A stretch of DNA of 64,000 bases from Alphaproteobacteria bacterium (GTDB lineage Bacteria > Pseudomonadota > Alphaproteobacteria > UBA9219), in assembly GCA_026225415.1 (NCBI GenBank), contig JAMFSS010000011.1, forward strand, positions 1 to 64,000. Direction: 5' to 3'. The notes under the pieces were generated by a model. The model ran no database searches, was not told the DNA's origin, and worked only from the letters and a program-made list of their open reading frames with translations. Shown here piece after piece: positions 28,987 to 40,623 of this stretch. Positions within the stretch are counted from its first letter, which is position 1; each line of letters starts with the position of its first letter. Both the position numbers and the translations under genes were made by a program.

Positions 28987-30054
28987 TTAGGCGGGATGCG
29001 CGGCAAGCGCGGGGGCGGATTTTCTGTGAGCCCTGCGAACCGGTACGGGCTTTTTGCCAAGCCCCAGTCTTTCGCAAATACCGTCCGTTAAACCGGGCAA
29101 CTCATCCCTAAACGCAATGCCGCCCGAATAACGCGGGTACAAAGCAAGTTCGCCCGCTTTGACAGCTTTGGCTAATGTGGGTTGCAAGGGATGATTTTTT
29201 AAAGCATCGCCAAAATTATAAAGGCTACAAGGCTTTTCCGTTACCATCGCTTCGGAAATAAACGACATGGACTCCGCTGTTATAATGAATCTTTCTCCAA
29301 CAGCCAGCGCGTCCTGATAAGAAATTGACGAATGATCGACCAGCACATTTCCATCTTCGCCAAGCATGTTAAGAATTGCTTTTCCCTCTTCACTTGTGCG
29401 GCGCGATGTCAAAACCAAAACATGCCCGTTTGATTGGCGGGCAAGTTCACCGATATCCTTTGCCAACTCTTCATAATGTTCGCGGCCAAGCGTTACATAT
29501 TCATCGGTGCCACCGACAAACACAATGGTCGGGTTTTGCACTTCAATATCCCGCGTAACCTGCAAGGCATTACGTCGCCATGCGCCCATAATAGCAGGGG
29601 TTATTCCATGTATCGCCATTTGGCTGGCGATGACATTCGGCGCCTTATCGCCCGCAAATTTTTCCTGTGGTTGCCGCACGATCATATCGAAATCGGCAAG
29701 GTCTAAATTATAATTTCCGATTATACCATTCGGATTCTGAATGTGAATAATTTTGGTTTTATGGCCGCTGGCCTGTTTAACCGCCAAAGCCAAAGCCGCT
29801 ACTTCGGGACGACAGGAAACAACAACATCCGGCCAAAGCAATTTGAATCCCATATCGCGCAATTCATCGACCGAAGGCGGGATTTGCCATGTGATGCCGG
29901 TGTTATTTTGTATGCCTTCCACCCCCGCAGGAGGTTCGGGAAAGAACGAGGTGATTTTGCCGCCGGTTTTTTTCTGCAACGCTTTGGCCACGGCGACGAC
30001 TTGCCGTTTCGAGGCCTGATTACCCGCCAATGAGAGTGTCCAAATGCGCATCAA
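28987..30054 (-). CDS. ELM1/GtrOC1-like putative glycosyltransferase
   Basis: WTLSLAGNQASKRQVVAVAKAL, VVSCRPEVAALALAVK, FITAESMSFISEAMVTEKPCSLYNF. Confidence 0.8.
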   Translation of the reverse strand: MMRIWTLSLAGNQASKRQVVAVAKALQKKTGGKITSFFPEPPAGVEGIQNNTGITWQIPPSVDELRDMGFKLLWPDVVVSCRPEVAALALAVKQASGHKTKIIHIQNPNGIIGNYNLDLADFDMIVRQPQEKFAGDKAPNVIASQMAIHGITPAIMGAWRRNALQVTRDIEVQNPTIVFVGGTDEYVTLGREHYEELAKDIGELARQSNGHVLVLTSRRTSEEGKAILNMLGEDGNVLVDHSSISYQDALAVGERFIITAESMSFISEAMVTEKPCSLYNFGDALKNHPLQPTLAKAVKAGELALYPRYSGGIAFRDELPGLTDGICERLGLGKKPVPVRRAHRKSAPALAAHPA

Positions 30055-30192
30055 AAAATTTCTTTAAAAAGGGGCAGAGGCAAAAACCCTAGCACAGAAA
30101 AATTAAAAACCTGAAACGGGAACAAATCGGCAACAAACGATTCGCCCCAGCAATTTGATTTCACACAATTTTTATCGTTTTTTGGACAACAT

Positions 30193-30237
30193 TCCCTTGA
30201 CTGCCCATGTAATCCCATGGTATCCCATAATTGCCCA
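30193..30237 (-). promoter_or_regulatory. MraZ operator: phased TGGGN boxes
   Basis: Minus strand TGGGC-aatta-TGGGA-tacca-TGGGA-ttaca-TGGGC (30203-30237) at exact 10-bp period, about 100 bp before mraZ; weak fifth box at 30193-30197. Confidence 0.85.
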
Positions 30238-30334
30238 AAAAGAGACAGGAAAAAGCCACATTTGGCCGCCCCCTGTTTGCTTTGGTCACACCGCGCTGCC
30301 ACTCCTGCTAACCCTTTGAATTCCTGAGGCATCT

Positions 30335-30817
30335 ATGCCCATTTTCCTGTCCAGTTTTGTCAATAAAATTGACAAGAAGGGGCGTGTCTCGGTTCCGGCA
30401 TCTTTCCGGACGGCTTTGGGCAGCGATAATTCCGGTATCGTCGTTTTCAAATCCCTGCAACAGGATGCGTTGGACGGATGCTCGGTCGCCCATCTGGAAT
30501 TGCTGAGCCAAAGCCTGGAACAGCAAGACCTACCCCCCGATATTTTTGAGCTGATCGAAACCACGATTTTTGGCGGGTCGATTCAGTTGCCGTTTGACGG
30601 CGAAGGTCGCATTACCCTGCCCCATGGTTTTTTAAACGCGGTTGGCATTGGCGAGGAAGTGGCGTTTGTCGGCCGCCGCAAAACGTTCCAGCTGTGGGAT
30701 CCAAAGAAACTGGCGGCGCACGAAGCCGATGCGCGCAGTCTGGCGAAGGCGAAAGATATTTCGCTGAGCAAGATTATCGCGTCCGTCACGGCGCAATCTT
30801 TGGCAAAGGGCGCGTAA
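30335..30817 (+). CDS. mraZ: Transcriptional regulator MraZ
   Basis: [14 protein letters not shown]; first gene of dcw cluster. Confidence 0.95.
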   Translation: MPIFLSSFVNKIDKKGRVSVPASFRTALGSDNSGIVVFKSLQQDALDGCSVAHLELLSQSLEQQDLPPDIFELIETTIFGGSIQLPFDGEGRITLPHGFLNAVGIGEEVAFVGRRKTFQLWDPKKLAAHEADARSLAKAKDISLSKIIASVTAQSLAKGA

Positions 30818-31779
30818 TGCAAGCACATACGGCCCATATTCCTGTTCTGATGCGCGAAGCGGTTGAGGCCCTCGCCCCGCATGATGGCGGCATCTATGTC
30901 GATGGCACGTTCGGCCGCGGCGGTTACAGCCGCGCGATTTTAAACGCAGCCAACACGCGCGTGATCGCGATTGACCGTGATCCCGAAGCGATTGAAGCCG
31001 GACAAAAACTGGTGGCCGAATTCGCACCCCGTCTGACGTTATTGCAAGGGCCGTTTGGCGCGATGGATGTTTTGTTGACCGGGCAATCGACCAACCAAGT
31101 TGACGGCATTGCGCTCGATCTGGGCGTGTCGTCACCGCAATTGGATAATGCGGAACGCGGTTTTTCTTTTTCACATGACGGGCCTTTGGATATGCGCATG
31201 AGCCGCAGCGGCCCCAGCGCCGCCGATGTGGTAAATGAAATGAGCGAAAACGAATTGGCCGATATTCTCTACACGTTAGGCGAAGAACGTTTGTCGCGAC
31301 GCGTTGCCCGCAACATCGTCGAAGCCCGCATCGAAACCCGCATCACCCGCACAGCGCAATTGGCTGACATTATCCGCCGCGCGGTGCCGCGTTCGGGCGA
31401 TGGCATCGACCCCGCGACGCGCAGTTTTCAGGCGCTGCGTATTCATGTGAATGATGAAATGGGCGAATTGAAACGCGCGTTGATAGCTTCCGAAATTTTA
31501 TTGAAACCAAATGGCCGTTTGGTCGTTGTGTCGTTTCATTCATTGGAAGACCGCGTGGTGAAAGAGTTTATGCGCAAACGTTCCGGCAACGCGCCCGCCG
31601 TGTCGCGCCATTTGCCCGCCAATGATCAGAACGCGCCCGCGCCAAGTTTCAATATCCTGACCAAAAAACCGCAAACGGCGGACGCGGACGAAACCGCCGC
31701 CAACCCCCGCGCCCGTTCCGCCAAATTGCGTGTGGCCGAACGCACAGCAGCGCCTGCGCAAAAAGGAGTGGCGGCATGA
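30817..31779 (+). CDS. rsmH: 16S rRNA (cytosine(1402)-N(4))-methyltransferase RsmH/MraW
   Basis: [55 protein letters not shown] overlap with mraZ. Confidence 0.96.
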   Translation: MQAHTAHIPVLMREAVEALAPHDGGIYVDGTFGRGGYSRAILNAANTRVIAIDRDPEAIEAGQKLVAEFAPRLTLLQGPFGAMDVLLTGQSTNQVDGIALDLGVSSPQLDNAERGFSFSHDGPLDMRMSRSGPSAADVVNEMSENELADILYTLGEERLSRRVARNIVEARIETRITRTAQLADIIRRAVPRSGDGIDPATRSFQALRIHVNDEMGELKRALIASEILLKPNGRLVVVSFHSLEDRVVKEFMRKRSGNAPAVSRHLPANDQNAPAPSFNILTKKPQTADADETAANPRARSAKLRVAERTAAPAQKGVAA

Positions 31780-32291
31780 CACGTTCCTATTCCACATTCA
31801 TCGTCTGGCTGGGCGCCGTTATTCTTTCCAGCACGATGATGTTCCACACCAATGATCATGTGCGCGGACAGGAACAAAAACTGCGCAGTCTGAATATGCA
31901 AATTATGGCGGAGCAGGAAAGCCTGCATGTGTTGAACGCCGAATGGGTTTATCTGGCCAACCCTGGGCGCATAGCAGCCGCCGCCCAACATCATCTGGGG
32001 TTGCAGGCGACCGATACCAGGCGCGTGACTTCTATGCATGATATCGCTTTGTTGTTGCCGGTGCATAACGGCATCGAACCTGTGCAACAGCCTTTGGTGC
32101 AAACCGCGTCGACAATGCCGGTCATCACCGAAGTGCCGGACGCGCATGTGGCAACACCCAAACATGATCGCGTCGCAAGCGCCAATAATAGCGGCCATAT
32201 CAACGACCACATGATTATGCAGCATGCGGCAGCCGCGGCATCGACCGACAAGATTGGCGCCTTGATCGGCACGTTGGGCCTGACGCAATGA
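31776..32291 (+). CDS. ftsL: Cell division protein FtsL-like
   Basis: Position between rsmH and ftsI; single N-terminal TM followed by coil. Confidence 0.75.
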   Translation: MTRSYSTFIVWLGAVILSSTMMFHTNDHVRGQEQKLRSLNMQIMAEQESLHVLNAEWVYLANPGRIAAAAQHHLGLQATDTRRVTSMHDIALLLPVHNGIEPVQQPLVQTASTMPVITEVPDAHVATPKHDRVASANNSGHINDHMIMQHAAAAASTDKIGALIGTLGLTQ

Positions 32292-34096
32292 AGAAATGGC
32301 GGCTGTCGCGGAAAAAGAAAAACGCTGCGCAGCCGATATTACCGGGTCTCGTCCCCCCCCCTAAAAAACATCGTCTTGCGACGCCACATGAACAGGCTTT
32401 GCGTTTGGCGCAAGGACGGTTGGGCGTTATCATTATTTTGTTCGCCGTCGCATGGATTACCATTAGCGGACGCTTGGCCTATTTGACATTAAGCGGCGAA
32501 CCGGATTCCCAAAGCGCGCATGCCATCATCAATGAAGGCCCGACGCAACGCGCCGATATAACAGACCGGAACGGCAATGTTGTGGCCACATCCCTGCCCA
32601 CCGTATCGCTGTGCGCCAATTCCAAAGACATCACCAATCCGGACGAAGCGGCCAAACAATTGTTGGGCGCGTTGCCGGATCTTAATCCCAAAAAACTATC
32701 CGATGATTTGCAAAGCGGCAAACATTGCGTCAGCCTTCGCCGCCATTTGACACCGCGCCAATATTACGAGGTCAACAAGCTGGGCATCGCGGGGTTGGAA
32801 TTCCATCCCGACGAACGGCGCATTTATCCGACCGGCAATTTATTGGCGCATGTGGTGGGGTACAGCGATATTGATGATAACGGTATTGCTGGCGTCGAAA
32901 AATCGATGGACGATAGGCTAAACGACAATCCCAACCCCCTGCCCTTGTCGATTGATTTGCGCGTGCAAAGCATTTTGCATCAGGAGCTGGCCGAGGCGAT
33001 GGGCGATTATCATGCCGAAGCCGCCACGGGTTTGGTGATGGATATCACCACCGGCGAAATTCTGGGCATGGTGTCGTTGCCCGATTTTGACCCCGGCCAT
33101 CCCGGCAATGCAACGAATGACCAACTGTTCAATCGCGCCACTTTGGGCGTTTATGAAATGGGTTCGACATTCAAAATTTTTAACACCGCCTTGGCGCTCG
33201 ATTCCGGCCTTGTGCATATCAATGATGTTTTCGACACCACGCATATTTTGGAAATCGGCGGCCATAAAATCCATGATTTCGAAAACGAAAGCCACAATCT
33301 GAATGTCGCGGAAATTTTTACCCATTCTTCCAATATCGGTTCGGCCCATATGGCGCAACGTTTTGGCGGCACACGCCAACGCGCATTTTTCACGCGTCTT
33401 GGCTTGACGGAAAAAACGCCGTTTGAACTGCCCGAAGTGGGCGCGCCGTTAATCCCGCCTGCCCGCGATTGGTCGGAAGCGACCACATTAACCGCCGCCT
33501 TTGGCCAGGGCGTTGCGGTAAATTCTTTGCAATTGGCAAGCGCGGTTGCGACCATTGTCAATGACGGGCACCCCGTTCATCCCACATTATTGAAACGCGA
33601 CAGCCCGCCTGCGGTGGATGAAGATGTTGTGGTGTCGCCGCGCACCTCCGCCCTTGTGCGCGGGTTGATGCGCTTGGTGGTGACGCGCGGCACCGCGAAA
33701 AAAGCCGATGTCGAAGGGTATGAGGTCGGCGGCAAAACAGGCACCGCGCAAATTTCGGGCGCGCATGGCCATTATATCGAAGGCGAACGCCGGGCATCGT
33801 TCATCGGCCTGTTCCCCGTGAACGCGCCGCATTATCTGGTTTTTGGGTTGTTGGATGATCCGAAAGGAAATGCTAAAACAGGCGGGTTTGCAACGGCGGG
33901 GTGGGTGATTGCGCCCGCCATCAATCACATCATCGCGCAAATCGGGCCTTTGCTGGGTATGGCGCCTTTGTCCAAAGATATGCGGGATGCTGCAGAACAC
34001 CAGATTTTAAAACCGCTGGGCACGGAAACTGTGGACGGGTTGCCCGTCGAAGAAGGATCAAATTATGCGTCTTTTGACTCTGATAGCGTCCAGTGA
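32288..34096 (+). CDS. ftsI: Peptidoglycan transpeptidase FtsI/PBP3
   Basis: YEMGSTFKIFNTALAL (SxxK), SSN motif THSSNIG, GGKTGTAQ (KTG). Confidence 0.95.
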   Translation: MKKWRLSRKKKNAAQPILPGLVPPPKKHRLATPHEQALRLAQGRLGVIIILFAVAWITISGRLAYLTLSGEPDSQSAHAIINEGPTQRADITDRNGNVVATSLPTVSLCANSKDITNPDEAAKQLLGALPDLNPKKLSDDLQSGKHCVSLRRHLTPRQYYEVNKLGIAGLEFHPDERRIYPTGNLLAHVVGYSDIDDNGIAGVEKSMDDRLNDNPNPLPLSIDLRVQSILHQELAEAMGDYHAEAATGLVMDITTGEILGMVSLPDFDPGHPGNATNDQLFNRATLGVYEMGSTFKIFNTALALDSGLVHINDVFDTTHILEIGGHKIHDFENESHNLNVAEIFTHSSNIGSAHMAQRFGGTRQRAFFTRLGLTEKTPFELPEVGAPLIPPARDWSEATTLTAAFGQGVAVNSLQLASAVATIVNDGHPVHPTLLKRDSPPAVDEDVVVSPRTSALVRGLMRLVVTRGTAKKADVEGYEVGGKTGTAQISGAHGHYIEGERRASFIGLFPVNAPHYLVFGLLDDPKGNAKTGGFATAGWVIAPAINHIIAQIGPLLGMAPLSKDMRDAAEHQILKPLGTETVDGLPVEEGSNYASFDSDSVQ

Positions 34097-35525
34097 GGAT
34101 ATCACCTTGCATGGCGGTGATGCGGATATCACCGGGTTAACGCTCGACTCACGTTTGGTCAAACCAGGCTTTTTGTTTATCGCCACGCCCGGTGTGAAGC
34201 AAGATGGACGCGTTTTTATCGATGACGCGATTGCCAAGGGCGCGGCGGCTGTGTTGATGCCGGCAGGTTCCGCCCCCGTTTCTGTTCCCAGCCTGACCAC
34301 CCCAAATATACGCAAAGCAACTGCTGCGCTGGCATCCGCATTCTATCCACGCCAACCGGAAACAATCGTGGCCGTTACAGGCACCAGCGGCAAAACATCG
34401 ACCGCGCAATTCACGCGCGAGATATGGAAAATTAACAACCATCCTTCGGCCAGCATCGGCACATTGGGCTTGGTGACCGCGGCGGGCACCTTCTATGGCT
34501 CATTAACAACGCCCGATGCCATAACGCTGCATCACTTGTTGGATGAATGCGCAGGGCAAGGCATTACGCATGCGGTGATTGAGGCTTCGAGCCACGGCAT
34601 TGAATTCAACCGTCTGGAATATGTGAAATTGAAAGCGGGCGGTTTCACCAACCTGTCGCGTGATCATCTGGATTACCACCAAACGATGGAAGCTTATTTT
34701 AACGCCAAGGCGCGTTTGTTTAATGCGTTGCTACCCACAGGCGCGGCGGCGGTTTTAAATGCCGACATCCCCGAATTTTCTGCGCTGTCAGACGCCGCCA
34801 AGAAACGCGAATTGAAAATCATCTCTTATGGTAAACAGGGAAATGATCTGCGTTTGATCGCTGCCCGTCCCGACGCCAAGGGGCAGATTCTGACTTTGGA
34901 TGTTTTCGGGCGACGCAGCGAAATCCTGTTCCCCGTGATTGGCGATTTTCAGGCATGGAACGCATTATGCGCCGCAGGCCTTGCGATTGGCAGCGGTGCG
35001 GATGCCAACAGGGTTATCACTGCATTGGAAAAAGTCACCGATGTACCGGGGCGGTTGCAATTAATCGGCCATTCGGCCAAAGGCGGCACCGTTTTCGTTG
35101 ATTACGCCCACAAACCGGATGCGTTGGAAAATGTGTTGCGCGCCATGCGCCCCCATGTTGCCGCCCATGCGGGCGCAAAACTGGGCGTTGTGTTTGGGTG
35201 TGGCGGCAACCGCGATGCGGGCAAAAGGCCGATCATGGGGCGAATCGCGGCAACGCAGGCCGATTGGATTATTGTCACCGACGATAATCCAAGGCATGAA
35301 GAAGCAGCCGCTATTCGGTCGCAGATTCTGGCCGGATGCGCGGATAAAAAGAATGTGGTGGAAATGGGCGACCGTGCGCATGCGATTGCCGAAGCCATTG
35401 GCCGGTTGGGCGCGCATGATGTGTTGGTGATTGCCGGCAAAGGGCACGAGCCGGGACAGATTGTGGGCGATGTGACATTGCCGTTTGACGATGCAATTGA
35501 GGCGAGGAAGGTTTTGGGATTATGA
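34065..35525 (+). CDS. murE: UDP-MurNAc-tripeptide synthetase MurE
   Basis: VAVTGTSGKTSTAQFTREIW, VIEASSHGIEFNRL, TDDNPRHE; overlaps ftsI by 32 bp. Confidence 0.95.
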   Translation: MRLLTLIASSEDITLHGGDADITGLTLDSRLVKPGFLFIATPGVKQDGRVFIDDAIAKGAAAVLMPAGSAPVSVPSLTTPNIRKATAALASAFYPRQPETIVAVTGTSGKTSTAQFTREIWKINNHPSASIGTLGLVTAAGTFYGSLTTPDAITLHHLLDECAGQGITHAVIEASSHGIEFNRLEYVKLKAGGFTNLSRDHLDYHQTMEAYFNAKARLFNALLPTGAAAVLNADIPEFSALSDAAKKRELKIISYGKQGNDLRLIAARPDAKGQILTLDVFGRRSEILFPVIGDFQAWNALCAAGLAIGSGADANRVITALEKVTDVPGRLQLIGHSAKGGTVFVDYAHKPDALENVLRAMRPHVAAHAGAKLGVVFGCGGNRDAGKRPIMGRIAATQADWIIVTDDNPRHEEAAAIRSQILAGCADKKNVVEMGDRAHAIAEAIGRLGAHDVLVIAGKGHEPGQIVGDVTLPFDDAIEARKVLGL

Positions 35526-36949
35526 AGCAGGCATTATGGCAAGCTGAGGATGTTCTGCGGTCGGTGCGCGGAAGTTGCTTGCATGAGCAGGCATGGAAAG
35601 CCAACGGCGTTTCCATCGACAGCCGTACGGTGCAAAAAGGCGATTTGTTTATCGCGCTGCAAGGGCCGCTGCATGACGGGCATGATCATGTGGCCGCCGC
35701 ATTTGAAGCAGGTGCCGTGGCGGCGCTCGTGTCGCGCCAACCTTCCAATGCGATGCCCGATGCGCCTTTATTGTTTGTCGATGATACGTTTTTGGCTTTG
35801 CATGAATTGGGTCGCGCGGGGCGTGCCCGCGCCACGGGTAAAATTATCGCCGTCACCGGTTCGGTCGGCAAAACAAGCACCAAAGAAATGCTGCGCGTCG
35901 CCTTGTCCGCCGTCGGCCACACCTATGCCAACCCGGGCAGTTTCAATAATCACTGGGGGGTTCCTTTGTCGCTGGCCTGTCTGCCGCCCGATGCCGATTT
36001 CGGCGTTTTTGAAATGGGCATGAACCATGCGGGCGAATTGGCTGATTTATCGCTTCTCGTTCGCCCCGATATCGCGATCATCACGACGATCGAAGCAGTG
36101 CATCTGGAATTTTTTGCCTCGACCGAGGCGATTGCCGATGCCAAGGCGGAAATTTTTCAGGGTATGAAGGAAAACGGCACCGTTATTTTAAACCGCGATA
36201 ACGCGCATTTTGCGCGGTTGCAATCGGCCGCCAAAGCGCGTGGCATTAAAAACATCTTGTCTTTTTCGCAGAAAAAAGGTGATGCAGTTTTAGTGGATTG
36301 CGCCCTGACAGCGGAAGGCAGCGCGGTTAACGCAACAATTGACGGTTACAACATCCATTATTCCATCGGCGCGCCAGGCATGCATTTGGTACAAAATTCT
36401 TTGGCGGCTTTGCTGGCCGCTTCTATCGCCAGCGGCAAGGCGGATGAATGCGCTATGGCTTTGTCGCATTACAAACCGCCCAAGGGACGAGGTGTTTCGC
36501 AAAAAATTTCTCTGGGCGAACGCGGCACTTTCACATTGATCGACGAGAGCTATAACGCCAGCCCCGCTTCGGTTCGGGCAGCGCTTCGTGTGTTGGGGAA
36601 TATCATCCCTGCCCGTGCCGGCAAACGCTTGCTGGTGTTAGGCGATATGCGTGAATTGGGGGAAACATCACCCTCCCTCCATGCCGAACTGACACCCGCG
36701 ATTATGGATGCCAAAATCGACAGCGTGTTTTGTTGCGGCGAAATGATGCAATATTTGTATAACGCCCTGCCCCAAAATTTGCGCGGCGGTTATGCCGATG
36801 ACAGCGCAGCGCTGGCACCGTTGGTCACAGCATCCATCCAGCCCGATGATGTTATTTCGGTCAAAGGCTCCAACAGCATCAGGCTCAGCCTTGTGATCGA
36901 CGCGCTGAAAGCGCTCGACACCTCCACCCACCAGAAAATCGCCAGCTAG
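35522..36949 (+). CDS. murF: UDP-MurNAc-tripeptide--D-Ala-D-Ala ligase MurF
   Basis: [52 protein letters not shown]. Confidence 0.95.
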   Translation: MKQALWQAEDVLRSVRGSCLHEQAWKANGVSIDSRTVQKGDLFIALQGPLHDGHDHVAAAFEAGAVAALVSRQPSNAMPDAPLLFVDDTFLALHELGRAGRARATGKIIAVTGSVGKTSTKEMLRVALSAVGHTYANPGSFNNHWGVPLSLACLPPDADFGVFEMGMNHAGELADLSLLVRPDIAIITTIEAVHLEFFASTEAIADAKAEIFQGMKENGTVILNRDNAHFARLQSAAKARGIKNILSFSQKKGDAVLVDCALTAEGSAVNATIDGYNIHYSIGAPGMHLVQNSLAALLAASIASGKADECAMALSHYKPPKGRGVSQKISLGERGTFTLIDESYNASPASVRAALRVLGNIIPARAGKRLLVLGDMRELGETSPSLHAELTPAIMDAKIDSVFCCGEMMQYLYNALPQNLRGGYADDSAALAPLVTASIQPDDVISVKGSNSIRLSLVIDALKALDTSTHQKIAS

Positions 36950-36957
36950 GAGTCCTT

Positions 36958-38043
36958 ATGCTTTATTATTTCCTGACTCCTTACGCGCATGATTTTATCC
37001 TGTTCAACCTGTTCCGTTACATCACGTTCCGCACCGGCTGTGCCATCGCAACATCGCTTATGATCTGTTTCGTTTTTGGCCCCGCCATTATCCGCTGGTT
37101 GAAATCCAAGCAAGGCGAAGGCCAACCGATCCGCAGCGACGGCCCCGAAACGCATCTGAAGAAAAAAGGCACCCCCACCATGGGCGGTTTGATGATTTTG
37201 GTTTCCGTTATCGCCAGCACATTACTATGGGCGGATTTATCCAACATCTATACATGGGTCGTTTTGTTCGTCACTATCAGTTTCGGCCTGATTGGTTTTC
37301 TGGATGATTTCCGTAAGCTGACCAAACGGTCGCATCACGGCGTGCCGGGCAAGGTGCGGTTGGCGTTCCAGATTATCGTCGGCGCGGCGGCAACTTATAT
37401 CATCACCCAAAATGCCGCGCCCGCCACGGCAACCGATCTGGCCATTCCGTTTATCAAGGAATATATGTTGCCACTCGGCATCCTGTTCACACCCTTTGCC
37501 ATTTTGGTGATTGTGGGCGCCAGCAATGCGGTGAATTTAACCGATGGGTTGGATGGGTTGGCAACGGTGCCGGTTATCATCGCGGCTTTGTGCTTTATCA
37601 TCATCACCTATCTGGTCGGCAATCTGGTTTTCGCCAATTATCTGCAATTGCACCATGTGCAGGGCGCGGGTGAATTGGCCGTGTTCTGCGGCTCGTTGGT
37701 CGGCGCATGCCTCGGCTTTTTATGGTTCAATGCGCCGCCTGCCCAAGTATTTATGGGGGATACGGGTTCGCTGTCGCTCGGCAGTTCGCTCGGCACCATT
37801 GCGGTTATCGTCAAGCATGAATTGGTTCTGGCGATTATCGGCGGCCTGTTCGTGATGGAAACATTGTCGGTCATCATTCAGGTCGTGTCGTTTAAAATGA
37901 CCGGCAAACGTGTTTTCCGCATGGCGCCCATTCATCATCATTTTGAAAAACTGGGCTGGTCGGAACCGACCGTCGTTATCCGTTTCTGGATTATCGCCTG
38001 TGTCCTCGGCCTTATCGGGCTTTCGACATTGAAGCTGCGCTGA
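36958..38043 (+). CDS. mraY: Phospho-MurNAc-pentapeptide transferase MraY
   Basis: [65 protein letters not shown]. Confidence 0.97.
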   Translation: MLYYFLTPYAHDFILFNLFRYITFRTGCAIATSLMICFVFGPAIIRWLKSKQGEGQPIRSDGPETHLKKKGTPTMGGLMILVSVIASTLLWADLSNIYTWVVLFVTISFGLIGFLDDFRKLTKRSHHGVPGKVRLAFQIIVGAAATYIITQNAAPATATDLAIPFIKEYMLPLGILFTPFAILVIVGASNAVNLTDGLDGLATVPVIIAALCFIIITYLVGNLVFANYLQLHHVQGAGELAVFCGSLVGACLGFLWFNAPPAQVFMGDTGSLSLGSSLGTIAVIVKHELVLAIIGGLFVMETLSVIIQVVSFKMTGKRVFRMAPIHHHFEKLGWSEPTVVIRFWIIACVLGLIGLSTLKLR

Positions 38044-39344
38044 TGCAAAATTACGCGGCATTCTTCAAAGGCAAAACCGTTACCCTGATGGGGTTGGGGT
38101 TGTTGGGGCGCGGCGCGGGTGATGCCGCGTTTTTGGCGCGGCACTGCAAAAAAGTCTATGTCACCGACATGAAAAGCGCGGATGAGTTGCGCATATCCGT
38201 TGATGCCTTGCGCGCATTTCCCAATATCGAATTTTACCTTGGTGGCCATGATGAAAGAATATTCGAGAATGTCGATTTCGTTATCAAGGGTGCGGGCATA
38301 AGGATCGACAATAAATATATCGCGCATGCGCGGGCACAGAATATCCCTGTGTATATGAGTACCGCTTTGTTCGCGCATCTGTCGCCGCTGAAAACTATCG
38401 GTGTTACCGGCACACGCGGCAAGACAACGACAACCTGCATGATCGCCGATATTTTGCAACGCGCGGGCAAGAAAATTTTGCTGGGCGGCAATATCCGCGG
38501 CGTATCGACGCTCGCGTTGCTCGACAGCACCGAACAGTATGACGTCGCGGTATTGGAGTTGGACTCGTGGCAGCTGCAAGGTTTTGAAGATTTGCATATC
38601 AGCCCGAATATCAGTGTGTTTACGAACTTCTTCCCCGACCATATGAATTATTACGACGATGATATGGCGCGATATTTGTTCGACAAGGCGGGCATTTTCC
38701 GCAACCAGAAAACGGGTGATACCCTTATCACCACTGCGGAAGTCGCCGCATTGGCAAAACCACTTCACGCGGTCATCGCACCCGCTCTGCCCGTCGGGCT
38801 CACCTTAAAAATTCCAGGCCAACATAACCTGGCCAATGCCGCGCTCGCCCGCGCCGCCGCACTGGCTTACGGCATCGATGAAGCCATAGTCGATAATGCC
38901 CTGCATGATTTCCAAAGCGTCGAAGGACGTTTGCAATTTGTTGGCACAAAAAATGGCATGAATTTTTACAACGACTCCAACGCCACAACACAGGAAGCAA
39001 CCCTTGCCGCCCTAACCGCCTTTCCGCCAGAATCCATCATGTTGATTTTTGGTGGTGCGGATAAAGGATTGCCGATTGACGCCATGACCGGCTTTATCGC
39101 CCAGCACAAAATTCGCGGCATCCTTATCAAAGGCACCGGCAGCGACCGCGTGTTGAAAAAACTGCCCCATTTGCCCGTTATCGACAGTATGCCAAAGGCG
39201 GTGCGAGCGGCAGTGGCAATGGCCAAAACGGGCGACAATATTATCCTTAGCCCCGCCTTCGCCTCGTTTGGCGTTTTTCAAAATGAATATGACCGCAGCG
39301 ACCAGTTTTTGGCCGAAGTCCTCGCTCTGACAGGAAACAAATAA
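38043..39344 (+). CDS. murD: UDP-MurNAc-L-Ala--D-Glu ligase MurD
   Basis: GVTGTRGKTTTTCMIADIL, LELDSWQLQGF, NDSNATTQEATLAAL, LIFGGADKG. Confidence 0.93.
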   Translation: MQNYAAFFKGKTVTLMGLGLLGRGAGDAAFLARHCKKVYVTDMKSADELRISVDALRAFPNIEFYLGGHDERIFENVDFVIKGAGIRIDNKYIAHARAQNIPVYMSTALFAHLSPLKTIGVTGTRGKTTTTCMIADILQRAGKKILLGGNIRGVSTLALLDSTEQYDVAVLELDSWQLQGFEDLHISPNISVFTNFFPDHMNYYDDDMARYLFDKAGIFRNQKTGDTLITTAEVAALAKPLHAVIAPALPVGLTLKIPGQHNLANAALARAAALAYGIDEAIVDNALHDFQSVEGRLQFVGTKNGMNFYNDSNATTQEATLAALTAFPPESIMLIFGGADKGLPIDAMTGFIAQHKIRGILIKGTGSDRVLKKLPHLPVIDSMPKAVRAAVAMAKTGDNIILSPAFASFGVFQNEYDRSDQFLAEVLALTGNK

Positions 39345-40465
39345 TGGCAGTGCTAACCCGCTCCGACCGTTCCGTGATAGGCCGCTGGTGGTGGACGGTT
39401 GACCGTTGGGCGCTGGCCGCCCTTGTCATCATTATGGGTTTCGGCATTCTGCTTATTCAGGCATCTACGCCCGCCGTCGCCGCCAAACATGGGTGGAGCA
39501 ATCTGTATTTCGTCGAACGCCATCTGGCGATGTTGATACCCGCAATGGCGATCAGCTTTTCCATATCGCTGTTACCGCCCAAAAAAATCCGAATCCTTGC
39601 AGCCGCGCTGCTGGTTTGCTTTTTGCCTCTGCTGATTATCACGCCCTTTGTGGGTGTTGAAATTAAAGGCGCGGTGCGATGGATACCCATGTTGGGCATG
39701 TCGATTCAACCTTCGGAATTCGTCAAACCTTTGTTCGCGGTGACCGCCGCATGGCTGTTCGCCCGGCAGTGCGAAAGGCGTGGCTTTCCGGGCGTTAGCG
39801 TCAACATCGCCCTTTATATCCTGATTGTCTTTTTCCTGTTGATGCAACCGGATATCGGTATGACTTTTCTGGTTTCCACCATCTGGTTCGCTCAGTTCTT
39901 CCTGGCCGGTTTGCCGGTGGCCTTTGTCGGCATTTGCAGCATGGGCGGCGTCGCCAGCCTGTTTATCGCCTATCATGTTTTTCCACATTTCACCGCGCGT
40001 ATGGATAAGTTCCTCAGCCATACCGGCGATACCTATCAAGTCGACCGCGCACTGGACGCGTTCGCCAATGGCGGACTGTTGGGCACCGGCCCCGGCGCGG
40101 GCACCGTGAAAATGTCCATTCCCGACGCGCATGCCGATTTTATTTTCGCTGTCGCGGGCGAAGAACTCGGCCTGTTGTGGTGTTTACTTATCATCGGGTT
40201 GTTTGCCTTTATCGTTATCCGCGGGTTGATGCGGTTGCGCGAAGAAAACAGCCTGTTTGTGGTGCTGGCTGTCAGCGGTTTGCTGATCGAATTTGGTCTT
40301 CAGGCGGTTATCAATCTGGCATCCACCATGCGGTTGATGCCTGCCAAGGGCATGACGCTTCCGTTTATTTCGTATGGTGGTTCTTCTTTGCTGGCTTTGG
40401 CGATTGGTATGGGCATGTTTTTAGGACTGACGCGGAAACGGTTTGGCACCAGCGATACGCCATAG
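39344..40465 (+). CDS. ftsW: Lipid II polymerase FtsW
   Basis: FVERHLAMLIPAMAISF, MLGMSIQPSEFVK, LLMQPDIGMTFL, PDAHADFIFAVAGEELGL, LPFISYGGSSLLA. Confidence 0.95.
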   Translation: MAVLTRSDRSVIGRWWWTVDRWALAALVIIMGFGILLIQASTPAVAAKHGWSNLYFVERHLAMLIPAMAISFSISLLPPKKIRILAAALLVCFLPLLIITPFVGVEIKGAVRWIPMLGMSIQPSEFVKPLFAVTAAWLFARQCERRGFPGVSVNIALYILIVFFLLMQPDIGMTFLVSTIWFAQFFLAGLPVAFVGICSMGGVASLFIAYHVFPHFTARMDKFLSHTGDTYQVDRALDAFANGGLLGTGPGAGTVKMSIPDAHADFIFAVAGEELGLLWCLLIIGLFAFIVIRGLMRLREENSLFVVLAVSGLLIEFGLQAVINLASTMRLMPAKGMTLPFISYGGSSLLALAIGMGMFLGLTRKRFGTSDTP

Positions 40466-40473
40466 ACCGCGAT

Positions 40474-40511
40474 CCAATCATAAGGAAGCATGAGCGCTTC
40501 CCTATGATTGG
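40474..40511. terminator. Strong hairpin after ftsW (no T-run on + strand)
   Basis: ccaatcataaggaagc-atgagc-gcttccctatgattgg; outer repeat accagcgat/atcgctggt. Confidence 0.55.
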
Positions 40512-40623
40512 TGAATCGCTGGTCTTATTAAAAGCTTGGTAAATTTTATTTTTACCATTTTATGCCCTAATTATGCCCCAACGGTATGGGATAGTTTTGC
40601 TTCCCTGTAATGCGAGGCGCGGG

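Noticed and set aside
37938-38768. 276-aa minus-strand ORF opposite mraY/murD
   Set aside because: Antisense shadow of two core genes.
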